NCBI GenBank assembly: GCA_001897425.1
Contig: MKSW01000024.1
Span: 1-62,298, forward strand
DNA from: Actinobacteria bacterium 69-20
Lineage (GTDB): Bacteria > Actinomycetota > Actinomycetes > Mycobacteriales > Nakamurellaceae
Reading direction: 5' to 3'
DNA length: 62,298 bases
Shown: positions 7,574-16,086 of the stretch, piece after piece
How positions within the stretch are numbered: position 1 is the stretch's first letter
Layout: each line of letters begins with the position of its first letter
Position numbers and translations under genes: made by a program
The notes under the pieces: generated by a model
Database searches by the model: none
Told to the model about the DNA's origin: nothing
Seen by the model: only the letters and a program-made list of their open reading frames with translations

Positions 7574-7817
7574 GAAGAATGTGACGGTGTCGGTGCCTGA
7601 CGAGGTGTACCGGCGAGCGCGTATCCGAGCCGCCGAAAGCGGAAGTTCGGTCAGCGCTCTCGTCACGGGGTACCTGCGGAGCCTGTCGTCGGACGACGAG
7701 TCCGAATTCGCGCGGCTGCGCGAGTTGCAGCGCAGGGTCAGTGCCGAGGTTCATCGGTTCACCGCCACCGGCCGGTTGACCCGCGACGAGGTGCACGATC
7801 GTGCCGCGCTTCGTTGA
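7572..7817 (+). CDS. VapB-like ribbon-helix-helix antitoxin
   Basis: 81 residues from the GTG at 7572: KNVTVSVPDEVYRRARIRAA followed by SSVSALVTGYLRSL, the RHH pattern of CopG/VapB repressors. An upstream GTG at 7548, overlapping the rmuC stop, would add eight residues unlike the family, so it was not used. The basic C-terminal part (LTRDEVHDRAALR) continues into an overlap of 17 bases with the PIN toxin gene. Confidence 0.78.
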   Translation: MKNVTVSVPDEVYRRARIRAAESGSSVSALVTGYLRSLSSDDESEFARLRELQRRVSAEVHRFTATGRLTRDEVHDRAALR

Positions 7818-8220
7818 CACCAACGTATTGCTGTACGCGGTGTCGACGGACCCGGCGGAAGCGCGACAACGCGCAGTCGCGGAGGAGCTGTTCGACAGCC
7901 GCGACCTTGCTCTATCCGCGCAGGTGCTCGGCGAGTTCTACGTGCAAGCGACCAGGCCGACGCGGACCGGCAGGCTGACCCACGACCAGGCCGCCACGTT
8001 CATCGAATCGATGGCGCGCTATCCAATTCAGGCGCTCACCTATCGGGTCGTTCGATCCGCGCTGGTCACCAAGAACCGGTTTCAGATCTCCTACTGGGAT
8101 GCTGCGATCCTTGAGGCGGCACGCGCGGTCGGCTGTAGAGAGGTTCTCTCTGAAGATCTGGCGGACGGCCAGGACTATGGCGGCGTGCGCGTCACCAATC
8201 CGTTCGCGCCGCCGGCGTAA
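7801..8220 (+). CDS. VapC-type PIN-domain toxin
   Basis: 139 residues: MPRFVDTNVLLYAVSTDP, LSAQVLGEFYVQATRP, and YWDAAILEAARAVGC with VLSEDLADGQDY give the full PIN set of acidic positions. The start overlaps the antitoxin by 17 bases. It ends eight bases from the convergent pepC stop. Belongs to the VapC group whose partners are RHH antitoxins. Confidence 0.87.
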   Translation: MPRFVDTNVLLYAVSTDPAEARQRAVAEELFDSRDLALSAQVLGEFYVQATRPTRTGRLTHDQAATFIESMARYPIQALTYRVVRSALVTKNRFQISYWDAAILEAARAVGCREVLSEDLADGQDYGGVRVTNPFAPPA

Positions 8221-8228
8221 ATCGGCGC

Positions 8229-9551
8229 CTACCGCGCGAGCGCTCCCATCGGATCCCAGGCCGGCAGCACGATCGGCTCGGCGTCCAGCGCCGCGACGAG
8301 TTCGGCGGGCAGGTCGCTCTTCCGGGCCGCGATCTCGAAGACGTACTCGTCGAACCACGAGTCGTTCATCGTGTAGAAGCCCTTGGCGCCGTGTTCGTCG
8401 CCCCAGCTGTTCTCCACCCGCCAACGGCGGGGAACATCGTCATACACGTCGACGCCGGTGAACAGCATCGCGTGCGTCATCTGCGTCTCGTGATAGCCGA
8501 GGCGGGCTGCCTTGTCCAGCGTGAACTCGGTGTCGTAGACCGCGCCGTAGTCGTACAGGCGGGCGTCCCACACGCCGGACTCGCGCTGCATCTGCTGGCC
8601 GACGTCGCAGCCGAACCACACCGGCTCGCCGGAGGAGATCGCCGCCACCGCAGCCGATTTCAGGACCGACGGCTCGACGTTCAGGTACGTGACGCGCTCG
8701 CCGACGATGTTTCCCAGGTAGTCAACCGTGAACGTGCGGCCGCGCGGGCTGGACGCGCGCGGGTCGTCGACCAGGCACACGTAGTCGTCCAGGTCGACCG
8801 TCACGTAGCGCTCGGCGAACTGCAGCGGGGTGAGCTCCCCGTCCCGATGGAACTTCTTGTCCTTGTCCGTCCACTGCCAGGTGAACGACTCCGGCGGCGT
8901 GCCGAGGTGAATCGCCAGGATGCGGTAGCAGGTCGCGATCACGTCGGCCCGGATGGACGCTCGCGCCTCGGCGGACCCCGCCTCGCGCAGCGCCTTCGCC
9001 CCCTGATGCAGGATCGCGCGCAGCGACGCGTTCATCTTCGCTGTAGAGGATGACGATTCCGTCTCCGGCATGGCCGATTTCGGCACCAGCCCGTGCTTCT
9101 TCACCAACGAGACGAACATGTTCCACTGTCCGCCGTCGCCCATGAGCGAATCGTGCAGGAAGGCCACGGTCCGGTCATCGTCATCCGCGTCGGCCGTCGC
9201 GATGATCGCGTCGAGGTAGTAGTTGACGCGCTCGATCTTGTCGAAGAACAGCACATAGTTCTGCGAGAACTCGAAGTCGGTGGTGCCGAGCTTTGTCATC
9301 GTGCCCGCGCGCAATAGGTTCAGTCCGGCAAACATCCAGCAGCGACCCGACTTCTTCTGGTCGGTCACCGCCCAGTCGTCCAGCCGCAGGGACATCGACG
9401 AATCGATACGCGTGACGATCTCCCGATCCAGCGCGATGTCGTCGATGGTGGTCTTCGTGACGGCGTTCTGCGCGATCCGATAGACCGGGTTCGCGGCGAA
9501 ATCCTTCCGCAGCGCGGCGATGTCGTCGATGGACAGGGTGTGGTCGGTCAT
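8229..9551 (-). CDS. pepC: Aminopeptidase C / bleomycin hydrolase (peptidase C1B)
   Basis: 440 residues with the papain-like catalytic set: Q65 and C71 in DQKKSGRCWMFAGLN, a His in ETQMTHAMLFTGV, and an Asn in VENSWGDEHGAKGFY. Length and motifs match PepC/bleomycin hydrolases, cytoplasmic hexameric cysteine aminopeptidases. ATG at 9551 follows GAGGAC. The gene is convergent with VapC and divergent from the class V aminotransferase. The dispersed motif falls inside the gene at 8432-8445 and is read as VYDDVP. Confidence 0.93.
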   Translation of the reverse strand: MTDHTLSIDDIAALRKDFAANPVYRIAQNAVTKTTIDDIALDREIVTRIDSSMSLRLDDWAVTDQKKSGRCWMFAGLNLLRAGTMTKLGTTDFEFSQNYVLFFDKIERVNYYLDAIIATADADDDDRTVAFLHDSLMGDGGQWNMFVSLVKKHGLVPKSAMPETESSSSTAKMNASLRAILHQGAKALREAGSAEARASIRADVIATCYRILAIHLGTPPESFTWQWTDKDKKFHRDGELTPLQFAERYVTVDLDDYVCLVDDPRASSPRGRTFTVDYLGNIVGERVTYLNVEPSVLKSAAVAAISSGEPVWFGCDVGQQMQRESGVWDARLYDYGAVYDTEFTLDKAARLGYHETQMTHAMLFTGVDVYDDVPRRWRVENSWGDEHGAKGFYTMNDSWFDEYVFEIAARKSDLPAELVAALDAEPIVLPAWDPMGALAR

Positions 9552-9765
9552 GTCGTCCTCGAGGTCCGTTCCATGTCGGTCAGGGTCGGTCCGGCGGGTG
9601 GTGCGCCCGGAGCGGTGTTGCCAGCCTAGGCCCACATCGCGATCGCATGCTGCAGCGGTCCGGTGCCGCCGATCGTCTATGACGGAGTACTAGGGTCGGA
9701 CAATATGCATGATCCACACCGCTGTGATCATGTCCGTGACATCGACCCCGAGCGTAGGCAGACCC

Positions 9766-10860
9766 ATGCGTGATCGACACCTCTTTGGCCCAGGACCCTC
9801 CAACCAATATCCGGAAGCGGCCGCCGCCTTCGCCGCCCCGCTGCTCGGGCACCTCGACCCGGAGTTCCTGGCCACCATGGACTCCGCCTGCGACGGGCTG
9901 AAGGCGGTCTTCGCGACGGACAACCGGCGCACCCTGCCACTGTCGGCAACGGGCTCCGGCGGGATGGAGGCCGCTTTCGTCAACACCGTGCACGACGGCG
10001 ACGTGGTGGTCGTGGGTGTGAACGGGCTGTTCGGCGAGCGTATGTGCGATGTCGCGGCGCGCTGCGGCGCGACCGTGGTGCGCGTCGACCACGAGTGGGG
10101 CACACCGATCGACCCGGAGCGCATGAAAAAGGCGCACTCCAACCCGGCCATCATCGCGGCGGTGCATGCCGAAACGTCCACGGGCGTGGCGTCGGATATT
10201 GCTGCGCTGGGCGAGATCAAAGGCGACGCACTGCTTCTCGCCGACATGGTGACATCCATCGGCGGCATCCCCACGCCCTGCGACGAGTGGGGCGTGGACG
10301 TCGCCTACGCGGGCAGCCAGAAGTGCCTCGGCGTCGCGCCCGGCCTAGCGCCGTTCACCATCAACGACCGGGCCTTCGCCCGCCGCGTGGAGCACCCGCG
10401 CTCGTGGTATCTCGATCTCGGGTTGCTGGGCGGGTATGTCGGCGAGGCCTCGCACAAGCAGCAGCGGACCTATCACCACACCGCGCCGACGTCGATGGTG
10501 TCCAGCCTGAACGCCGCATTGCAGGCGATCCTCGCCGAGGGGCTGGAGAACGTGTACGCGCGACATGCCGAGGCCGGTCGCATCTTCGCCGAGGGTCTGC
10601 AGGAGATGGGGCTGGAGCTCTTCGCGGCGGAAGGGCATCGGCTGCCCGAGCTCACCACCGTGAAGGTGCCCGCCGACGTCGATTCCGCGGCCGTCCGGCG
10701 ATATCTGCTCGATGTTCACAACGTCGAGATCGGTGGCGGTGTCGGCAAATACGCGGCCACGGTCTGGCGGATCGGCCTGATGGGGCACAACGCCAGGCCG
10801 GATCGTGCCCTGCAACTTCTCGCTGTACTCAGAGACGCCATCGACCACGTTCGGCGCTGA
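9766..10860 (+). CDS. Class V aminotransferase (alanine-glyoxylate / serine-pyruvate type)
   Basis: 364 residues from the ATG at 9766. LFGPGPSNQYP at the N terminus and AGSQKCLGVAPGLAPF with the PLP lysine K186 mark the AGXT-like group of fold-type I enzymes; GYVGEASHKQQRTYHHTAP is the conserved substrate segment. Likely substrates are small amino acids and 2-oxo acids such as glyoxylate or pyruvate. An upstream ATG at 9730 is possible. Antiporter gene follows after 47 bases, but there is no functional link to it. Confidence 0.85.
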   Translation: MRDRHLFGPGPSNQYPEAAAAFAAPLLGHLDPEFLATMDSACDGLKAVFATDNRRTLPLSATGSGGMEAAFVNTVHDGDVVVVGVNGLFGERMCDVAARCGATVVRVDHEWGTPIDPERMKKAHSNPAIIAAVHAETSTGVASDIAALGEIKGDALLLADMVTSIGGIPTPCDEWGVDVAYAGSQKCLGVAPGLAPFTINDRAFARRVEHPRSWYLDLGLLGGYVGEASHKQQRTYHHTAPTSMVSSLNAALQAILAEGLENVYARHAEAGRIFAEGLQEMGLELFAAEGHRLPELTTVKVPADVDSAAVRRYLLDVHNVEIGGGVGKYAATVWRIGLMGHNARPDRALQLLAVLRDAIDHVRR

Positions 10861-10907
10861 CTCCGGCCCCGCAACGGGCGGTTTGCGCGAAGGCCGCACG
10901 GGCTGGA

Positions 10908-12959
10908 ATGGTAGAAGGGGTGTTTTCCGCGGCCCCGTTCGATGCGCTGCACGCACAGCCGCGGCTGAGCGACGTGCCGCGATCCGCCGCAGACCTGCTG
11001 CACGCGCTCGGCGCCATGAAGCCCGGCGCGTATGTCGCGCTCGTCATCGCGGTCAGCGTGGCGTGCCAGTGGATCGCGTGGCGGCTTCGGGTGCCCTCGA
11101 TCCTGCTGCTCCTGATCGTCGGTTTCGGCATCGGCCAGGTGGTTCGCGCCGAGAACGTTCTCGGCCACCAGATCCTGTTCGACGGCGTCGGAATCCTGGT
11201 CGGCGTCATCCTGTTCGAGGGCAGCATGGGGCTGCGATTGCAGCAGGTCCGCGGCCTCGGGCGGCCCGTGCGCCGGCTCACCAGTGTGACGGTCCTCATC
11301 GCGGGGGCGCTCATCACGACGTCGGCCTGGCTGCTCGGCTTCGATATCCGGGTGGCTCTGCTGATCGGCGCCATCCTCGTGGTCACCGGCCCGACCGTGA
11401 TCAACCCGATCCTGCGATCGCTTCGGCCCACCCGCCGAGTCGCGTCGCTGCTGCGCTGGGAGGCCGTCGTCGTCGATCCGATCGGCGCGGTGCTGGCACT
11501 GCTCGTGTTCCAGGCCGTCACGGCGGGCGAGGCCGAGGCCGCGGTCACCAGCGTGATCACGGCACTGGTGAAGACCGTCGTCATCGCCGTCGTGATCGCG
11601 GGCGTGGTCGGCGTCACCTTGGAAGCCCTGATGCGGCGCCGCGCGATTCCGGATTTCCTCCATGGCGTCGTCTTCCTCGCGGCCGCCGTCGGGGCATTGG
11701 AGCTCTCGGACGTCCTGCAGCCGCAAAGCGGTCTGCTCACCGTCACGTTGCTGGGCATCTACCTCGGCAATCGGCCGAAGCTGCGCCTCGAGCAGGTCGC
11801 CGAGTTCTCGGAACACCTGCAGGTGCTGTTCGTCGGTGCGCTCTTCATCGTGCTGGCCGGACGGGTGACGCCCGCGCAACTTGTCGATGTGCTCCCGACG
11901 GCCCTCATGTTCTTGGCCGCGTTGGTGATCGTCGTCCGCCCGGCGAGCGTGCTGATCGGCCTCGCCGGCGCGAAGGTGACCAGACGCGAACGCATCCTCT
12001 TGGTGGGCATGGCGCCGCGCGGAGTGGTGGCCGCGGCCGTCACCAGCATCTTCGCGCTGGGCTTCGGCCAGGCGTCGACGGCACTGTCCGCCCAGGCCGG
12101 ACAGGCGGCCGGGCACGACCGGGACGCGCTGCTCGCGCGGTCGCAGGATCTTGCGATGCTGGCCGACCAGGCGGCGAAGATGGTGCCCCTCGTCTTCGTC
12201 GTGATCGTCTGCACGGTGGCGCTGTACGGCATCGGCGTCAACCGTCTGGCGGAGCGGCTGGGCTTGGCGTCGGCGAACCCGCAGGGCGTGCTGTTCGCCG
12301 GCGTCCACAGCTGGGTCGTCGACGCCGCCGTGCTGCTCCGCGCGATGGGCATCCCGGTGCTCCTCGTGGCGCGCAACAGCGCGACCCTCGCGCCCGCCCG
12401 CCGGGCAGGGCTCGCGACCGTTACGGCCAACATCCTCTCCGAGTTCGCGGTGAAGGACCTGGACGTGTCCGGGCTCGGCTACTTCATCGCATGCACCCCG
12501 GAGGACGAGGTGAACGCGACGGCGGCCCGTCAATTCGCTCGGGTGTTCGGTGAGGCCAACACCTATCAGCTTCGGCGCGACGGTTACGCGACCGGGACCG
12601 AGGTCGAACGCCGCGACATCGCCAGACACCTATCGGCGCGATTCGCGTTCGCGCCGTGGGTTTCTCGGGCCGAGATGGCCGAGCGGGTCGCCAGCGGCAT
12701 GACCGTCAGCCGGGTCGACCTGGCACCCGAGTTCACCCTCGACGACTTCTACGCCCGCTACGGGGATGACGCCGTCGTCATGTTCGTCATGCGCGGTGCC
12801 GGCACCATCGAGGTCGTCAACGGCAGCACGAAGATGCCGACGGACAGCGGAGCGTTGATCGCGCTCGTCAGGATCCCGTCCGATGTGACGCCGATCGTCG
12901 CGGGCATCGCACCGGCGAGAACATCGTCATACCCGGAAGGCGGGGCGGCGAGCAGGTGA
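10908..12959 (+). CDS. Cation:proton antiporter (CPA family) with C-terminal TrkA-like domain
   Basis: 683 residues. Residues ~37-430 form about 12 membrane segments of the Na+/H+ exchanger fold (ALVIAVSVACQWIAWRL, then VVVDPIGAVLALLVF with the conserved acidic ion site). The C-terminal part has a Rossmann-like TrkA_N region (LFAGVHSWVVDAAVLLRAMG, then IPVLLVARN) and a further beta-rich tail. Known relatives swap K+ or Na+ for H+ and are gated by nucleotides. ATG at 10908 was chosen; the long in-frame stretch upstream is the shadow of the aminotransferase gene. The dispersed motif covers the codons at 12919-12932 near the end. Confidence 0.87.
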   Translation: MVEGVFSAAPFDALHAQPRLSDVPRSAADLLHALGAMKPGAYVALVIAVSVACQWIAWRLRVPSILLLLIVGFGIGQVVRAENVLGHQILFDGVGILVGVILFEGSMGLRLQQVRGLGRPVRRLTSVTVLIAGALITTSAWLLGFDIRVALLIGAILVVTGPTVINPILRSLRPTRRVASLLRWEAVVVDPIGAVLALLVFQAVTAGEAEAAVTSVITALVKTVVIAVVIAGVVGVTLEALMRRRAIPDFLHGVVFLAAAVGALELSDVLQPQSGLLTVTLLGIYLGNRPKLRLEQVAEFSEHLQVLFVGALFIVLAGRVTPAQLVDVLPTALMFLAALVIVVRPASVLIGLAGAKVTRRERILLVGMAPRGVVAAAVTSIFALGFGQASTALSAQAGQAAGHDRDALLARSQDLAMLADQAAKMVPLVFVVIVCTVALYGIGVNRLAERLGLASANPQGVLFAGVHSWVVDAAVLLRAMGIPVLLVARNSATLAPARRAGLATVTANILSEFAVKDLDVSGLGYFIACTPEDEVNATAARQFARVFGEANTYQLRRDGYATGTEVERRDIARHLSARFAFAPWVSRAEMAERVASGMTVSRVDLAPEFTLDDFYARYGDDAVVMFVMRGAGTIEVVNGSTKMPTDSGALIALVRIPSDVTPIVAGIAPARTSSYPEGGAASR

Positions 12960-13057
12960 GCCGGCCTGCTGCGTCGATCACCCAGGCCGATGACCCGGGC
13001 CGATCACCCGGGCCGATCACCCGCACGACGGAACCGAGGTGTCGTAGACTCGATACC

Positions 13058-13146
13058 GACACGGGAGTCCGGTGCGCCGGACTGAGAGCAGGGCACGGAG
13101 CCCTGGACCGTCGAACCTGATCCGGATCATGCCGGCGAAGGGACGT
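13058..13146 (+). ncRNA. TPP riboswitch (THI element)
   Basis: ACACGGGAGTCCGGTG, CTGAGAG, then CCTGATCCGGATCATGCCGG and CGAAGGGA follow the order of the conserved thiamin pyrophosphate aptamer. It lies 44 bases before the thiB start. Between aptamer and gene, GTGCCC (13166-13171) can pair with GGGCAC (13180-13185), enclosing the Shine-Dalgarno, so the switch likely acts on translation. Confidence 0.93.
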
Positions 13147-13189
13147 CCTCTCATCGGTTCTTCCCGTGCCCGAGAGAAGGGGCACACGA

Positions 13190-14365
13190 ATGAATCTCAC
13201 CTCCGCACACGCGAAACGCCGCCGTCGCCTCGTCGGATTTCCGTGGGCGGCGCTGCTGGCCGTCGCGCTCGCCGCGGTGACGGGTATGACGCTGTCCTCG
13301 TGCGGGGCGGCTACCGGTGGATCCACAGCCGGGACGGGCGGGTCGGCCAGTGGAATCTCGTCCTCCGGTACGGGTTCCGGCTCCGGCTCCGGCGCAAGTC
13401 CGGCCCAGCACGCTACCGTCACCCTCATCACCGACGACTCGTTCGCGGTGGATCCCGCCGTGCTCGACCGGTTCGAGAAGAACTCCGGCATCACCGTCAA
13501 GATCCTCACCGAGGGCGACGTCGGCGAGATGGTGAGCAAGCTGATCGTCACCAAGGGGAATCCACTGGGTGACGTGGTCTATGGGATCGACAACACATTC
13601 GCCGGCAAGGCGCTCGCCGCGGGCATCCTCGAGCCGTACACCTCGTCCCTCGTCCCGAAGGGCGCGGACACGTACGCGATCGATCCGGAACACCGGCTCA
13701 CCGCCACCGACTACGGCGACGTGTGCGTGAACGTCGATCACCGATACTTCACGGCACACCACCTCGCCGAGCCGACGACGTTCGAAGACCTCACCAAGCC
13801 TGCGTATAAGAACCTGTTCGTCGCGGAGGATCCGTCGACGTCTTCGCCGGGGCTCGCGTTCCTGCTCGGCACCATCGCGCATTTCGGAACCGGCGGTTGG
13901 CAGGCCTACTGGAAGTCGTTGAAGGCCAACGGGATCAAGATCGACTCGGGGTGGACCGAGGCCTACACGGTCGACTTCTCCGGATCCACCGGGAAGGGCG
14001 ATCGGCCGCTGGTGGTCTCCTATGCCTCGTCCCCGCCGAGCGAGGCGAAGGCCGGTGACACGACCTCGCCGACCGGTGCGCTGCTGAACACCTGCTTCCG
14101 GCAGATCGAATACGCCGGGGTGCTCGCCGGCACGAAGAATCCGGGCGCCGCCGGCACCGTGATCGACTTCCTGCTCTCCGCGGACTTCCAGGCGCAGATT
14201 CCGGCGCAGATGTACATGTATCCGGTGGACAAGTCCGTGCCGCTGCCGTCCGACTGGGCGAAGTTCGCGCCGATCGCGCCGCATCCGGAGACGCTCAGCA
14301 CGGCGGACATCGACGCGAACCGATCCCAGTGGATCTCCGCGTGGACCGACCTCATGCAGGGATGA
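13190..14365 (+). CDS. thiB: Thiamine ABC transporter substrate-binding lipoprotein
   Basis: 391 residues. The N terminus is a lipoprotein signal (basic start, hydrophobic AALLAVALAAVTGMTLSSC with lipobox Cys), then a Ser/Gly-rich linker, then the periplasmic-binding fold of the ThiB group: TLITDDSFAVDPAVLDRFEK, TATDYGDVCVNVDHRYF and PAQMYMYPVDKSVPLP. It captures thiamine outside the membrane for the permease. The riboswitch and an operon layout thiB-thiP-thiQ agree. ATG at 13190 follows GAGAAGGGG. The last codons overlap thiP by four bases. Confidence 0.92.
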   Translation: MNLTSAHAKRRRRLVGFPWAALLAVALAAVTGMTLSSCGAATGGSTAGTGGSASGISSSGTGSGSGSGASPAQHATVTLITDDSFAVDPAVLDRFEKNSGITVKILTEGDVGEMVSKLIVTKGNPLGDVVYGIDNTFAGKALAAGILEPYTSSLVPKGADTYAIDPEHRLTATDYGDVCVNVDHRYFTAHHLAEPTTFEDLTKPAYKNLFVAEDPSTSSPGLAFLLGTIAHFGTGGWQAYWKSLKANGIKIDSGWTEAYTVDFSGSTGKGDRPLVVSYASSPPSEAKAGDTTSPTGALLNTCFRQIEYAGVLAGTKNPGAAGTVIDFLLSADFQAQIPAQMYMYPVDKSVPLPSDWAKFAPIAPHPETLSTADIDANRSQWISAWTDLMQG

Positions 14366-16086
14366 GGGGGACGGCGCTCGTCGCCCACCACGCGTACCGC
14401 GCGTACCGGGTGGGCACCGCCGGGCGCCGCGCCGGTCTGATCGCCATCGCGGCCGTCCCCGCCCTCGCGCTCGCCGTCTTCTTCCTCTATCCGGTCGCCT
14501 CCATCATCGGGCTCGGGTTGCATTCGGCGACGGGCTGGGACCTGGGCGCCTTCGGCGGCGTGCTCGGCCGCGCCCGTTTCCAGCGCATCATCGTGTTCAC
14601 GGTTGCGCAGGCGGCGGCGTCGGCGGTGCTGTCCCTTGCCCTGGGCGTTCCTGGTGCGTTCCTGTTGTACCGCAGGGACTTTCGAGGGCGGACCGTGGTC
14701 CGGGCGCTGGCCACGGTCCCGTTCGTGCTGCCGACGGTGGTGGTGGGGCTCGCGTTCAACACGCTGTTCGCGCCGCACGGGTGGCTCGGGTCCTGGGGGT
14801 GGGGTGGGTCGGTCGCCGCGATCCTCGCCGCGCACGTGTTCTTCAACTACACGGTGGTGGTCCGCACGGTCGGTGCGGCGTGGGCGCACCTGGACGATCG
14901 GCCGGTCCTCGCGGCGCGGGGCCTCGGCGCCGGACCGGTGCGGGCGTTTCTCACCGTCACCCTTCCGGCGCTGACGCCGGCGATCGCGTCGGCGGCGTTG
15001 ATGGTGTTCCTGTTCTGCGCCACCAGTTTCGGCATCATCCTGGTGATGGGCGGCGGGCACTGGAACACGATCGAGACCGAGATCTACCGGCAGACCGCGC
15101 AAGTCGGCGATCTGGCCACCGCCGCCGTGCTGTCCATCCTGCAGATCCTGTTGGTGGCAGCCGTTCTCGTGGTCGCGGCATGGCTTCGGCAGCGGACCGA
15201 GACGGCACTGCGCCTGCGCGGCGCGATCGATACCGTCCGGAGGATCCGGCGCGCCGACCTGCCCGCGATCGCCGTGACCGCCGCCGCGATGGTGCTGATC
15301 GTCCTGCCCATCGCCATCCTGGTCACGCGCTCGCTGGCCACCCCCACCGGCTGGGGCCTCAGCAACTATCGCAATCTGGCCGGTGTGGGCGAGGGCAACG
15401 CCCTGCTCATCTCCGGCGTCGCGGCGTTGGGCAATTCGCTGCGGTCGGCCCTGATCGCCGGCGGCATCGCCACCACGGTCGGGGTGATGCTGTCCGTGGT
15501 GCTCACCCGCCGTTCGCGGAGCCGCGTCGCGCGCCGGGCGACGGCGGCGCTGGACGCGATCATGATGCTGCCGCTCGGCGTCAGCGCGGTGACGGTGGGC
15601 TTCGGATTCCTCATCGCACTTGATAAGCCCCCGTTGGACTTTCGGTCGTCGGCGCTGCTGGTGCCGATCGCGCAGGCGATGGTCGCGACACCGCTCGTCG
15701 TCCGCATGGTGCTGCCCGTGCTGCGGGCCGCCGACGACCGGCTCCGCCAGGCGGCGGCGCTGCTCGGTGCCGGGCCGGTGCGGGTGTGGGCGAGCGTCGA
15801 TGTCCCGATCGCGGCCAGAGCGCTGGTCGGCGCGTTCGCGTTCGCGCTGGCCACCGGGTTCGGCGAGTTCGGGGCGACCTCCTTCGTGGCGCGACCCGAG
15901 ACGGTGACCCTTCCCGTGGTCATCGGGCGGCTGATCTCCCGCCCCGGCCCGGTGAACACCGGAATGGCCCTCGCGGCCGGGGTGATCCTCGCGGCCGCCT
16001 GCGGGATAGTGGTGCTGCTCGTCGATCTGACAGCGGATCGCTGTGGCAACGGATCAGCGAACGGATCCGGGATCGGGGGGTTCTAG
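14362..16086 (+). CDS. thiP: Thiamine ABC transporter permease
   Basis: 574 residues with two binding-protein-dependent permease modules fused head to tail, about 12 membrane segments in all. Each half carries the EAA loop (first half ARGLGAGPVRAFLTVTLPAL, second half AALLGAGPVRVWASVDVPIA), which contacts the ATPase. This double arrangement is typical of ThiP. ATGA overlap with thiB; the stop codon abuts the GTG of the ATPase gene, so the three genes are co-translated. Confidence 0.92.
   Translation: MRGTALVAHHAYRAYRVGTAGRRAGLIAIAAVPALALAVFFLYPVASIIGLGLHSATGWDLGAFGGVLGRARFQRIIVFTVAQAAASAVLSLALGVPGAFLLYRRDFRGRTVVRALATVPFVLPTVVVGLAFNTLFAPHGWLGSWGWGGSVAAILAAHVFFNYTVVVRTVGAAWAHLDDRPVLAARGLGAGPVRAFLTVTLPALTPAIASAALMVFLFCATSFGIILVMGGGHWNTIETEIYRQTAQVGDLATAAVLSILQILLVAAVLVVAAWLRQRTETALRLRGAIDTVRRIRRADLPAIAVTAAAMVLIVLPIAILVTRSLATPTGWGLSNYRNLAGVGEGNALLISGVAALGNSLRSALIAGGIATTVGVMLSVVLTRRSRSRVARRATAALDAIMMLPLGVSAVTVGFGFLIALDKPPLDFRSSALLVPIAQAMVATPLVVRMVLPVLRAADDRLRQAAALLGAGPVRVWASVDVPIAARALVGAFAFALATGFGEFGATSFVARPETVTLPVVIGRLISRPGPVNTGMALAAGVILAAACGIVVLLVDLTADRCGNGSANGSGIGGF

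Noticed and set aside
10716-12629. 637-codon minus-strand frame over the antiporter
   Set aside because: Antisense of a clear membrane protein gene; biased Asp/Arg/His content, no domain.
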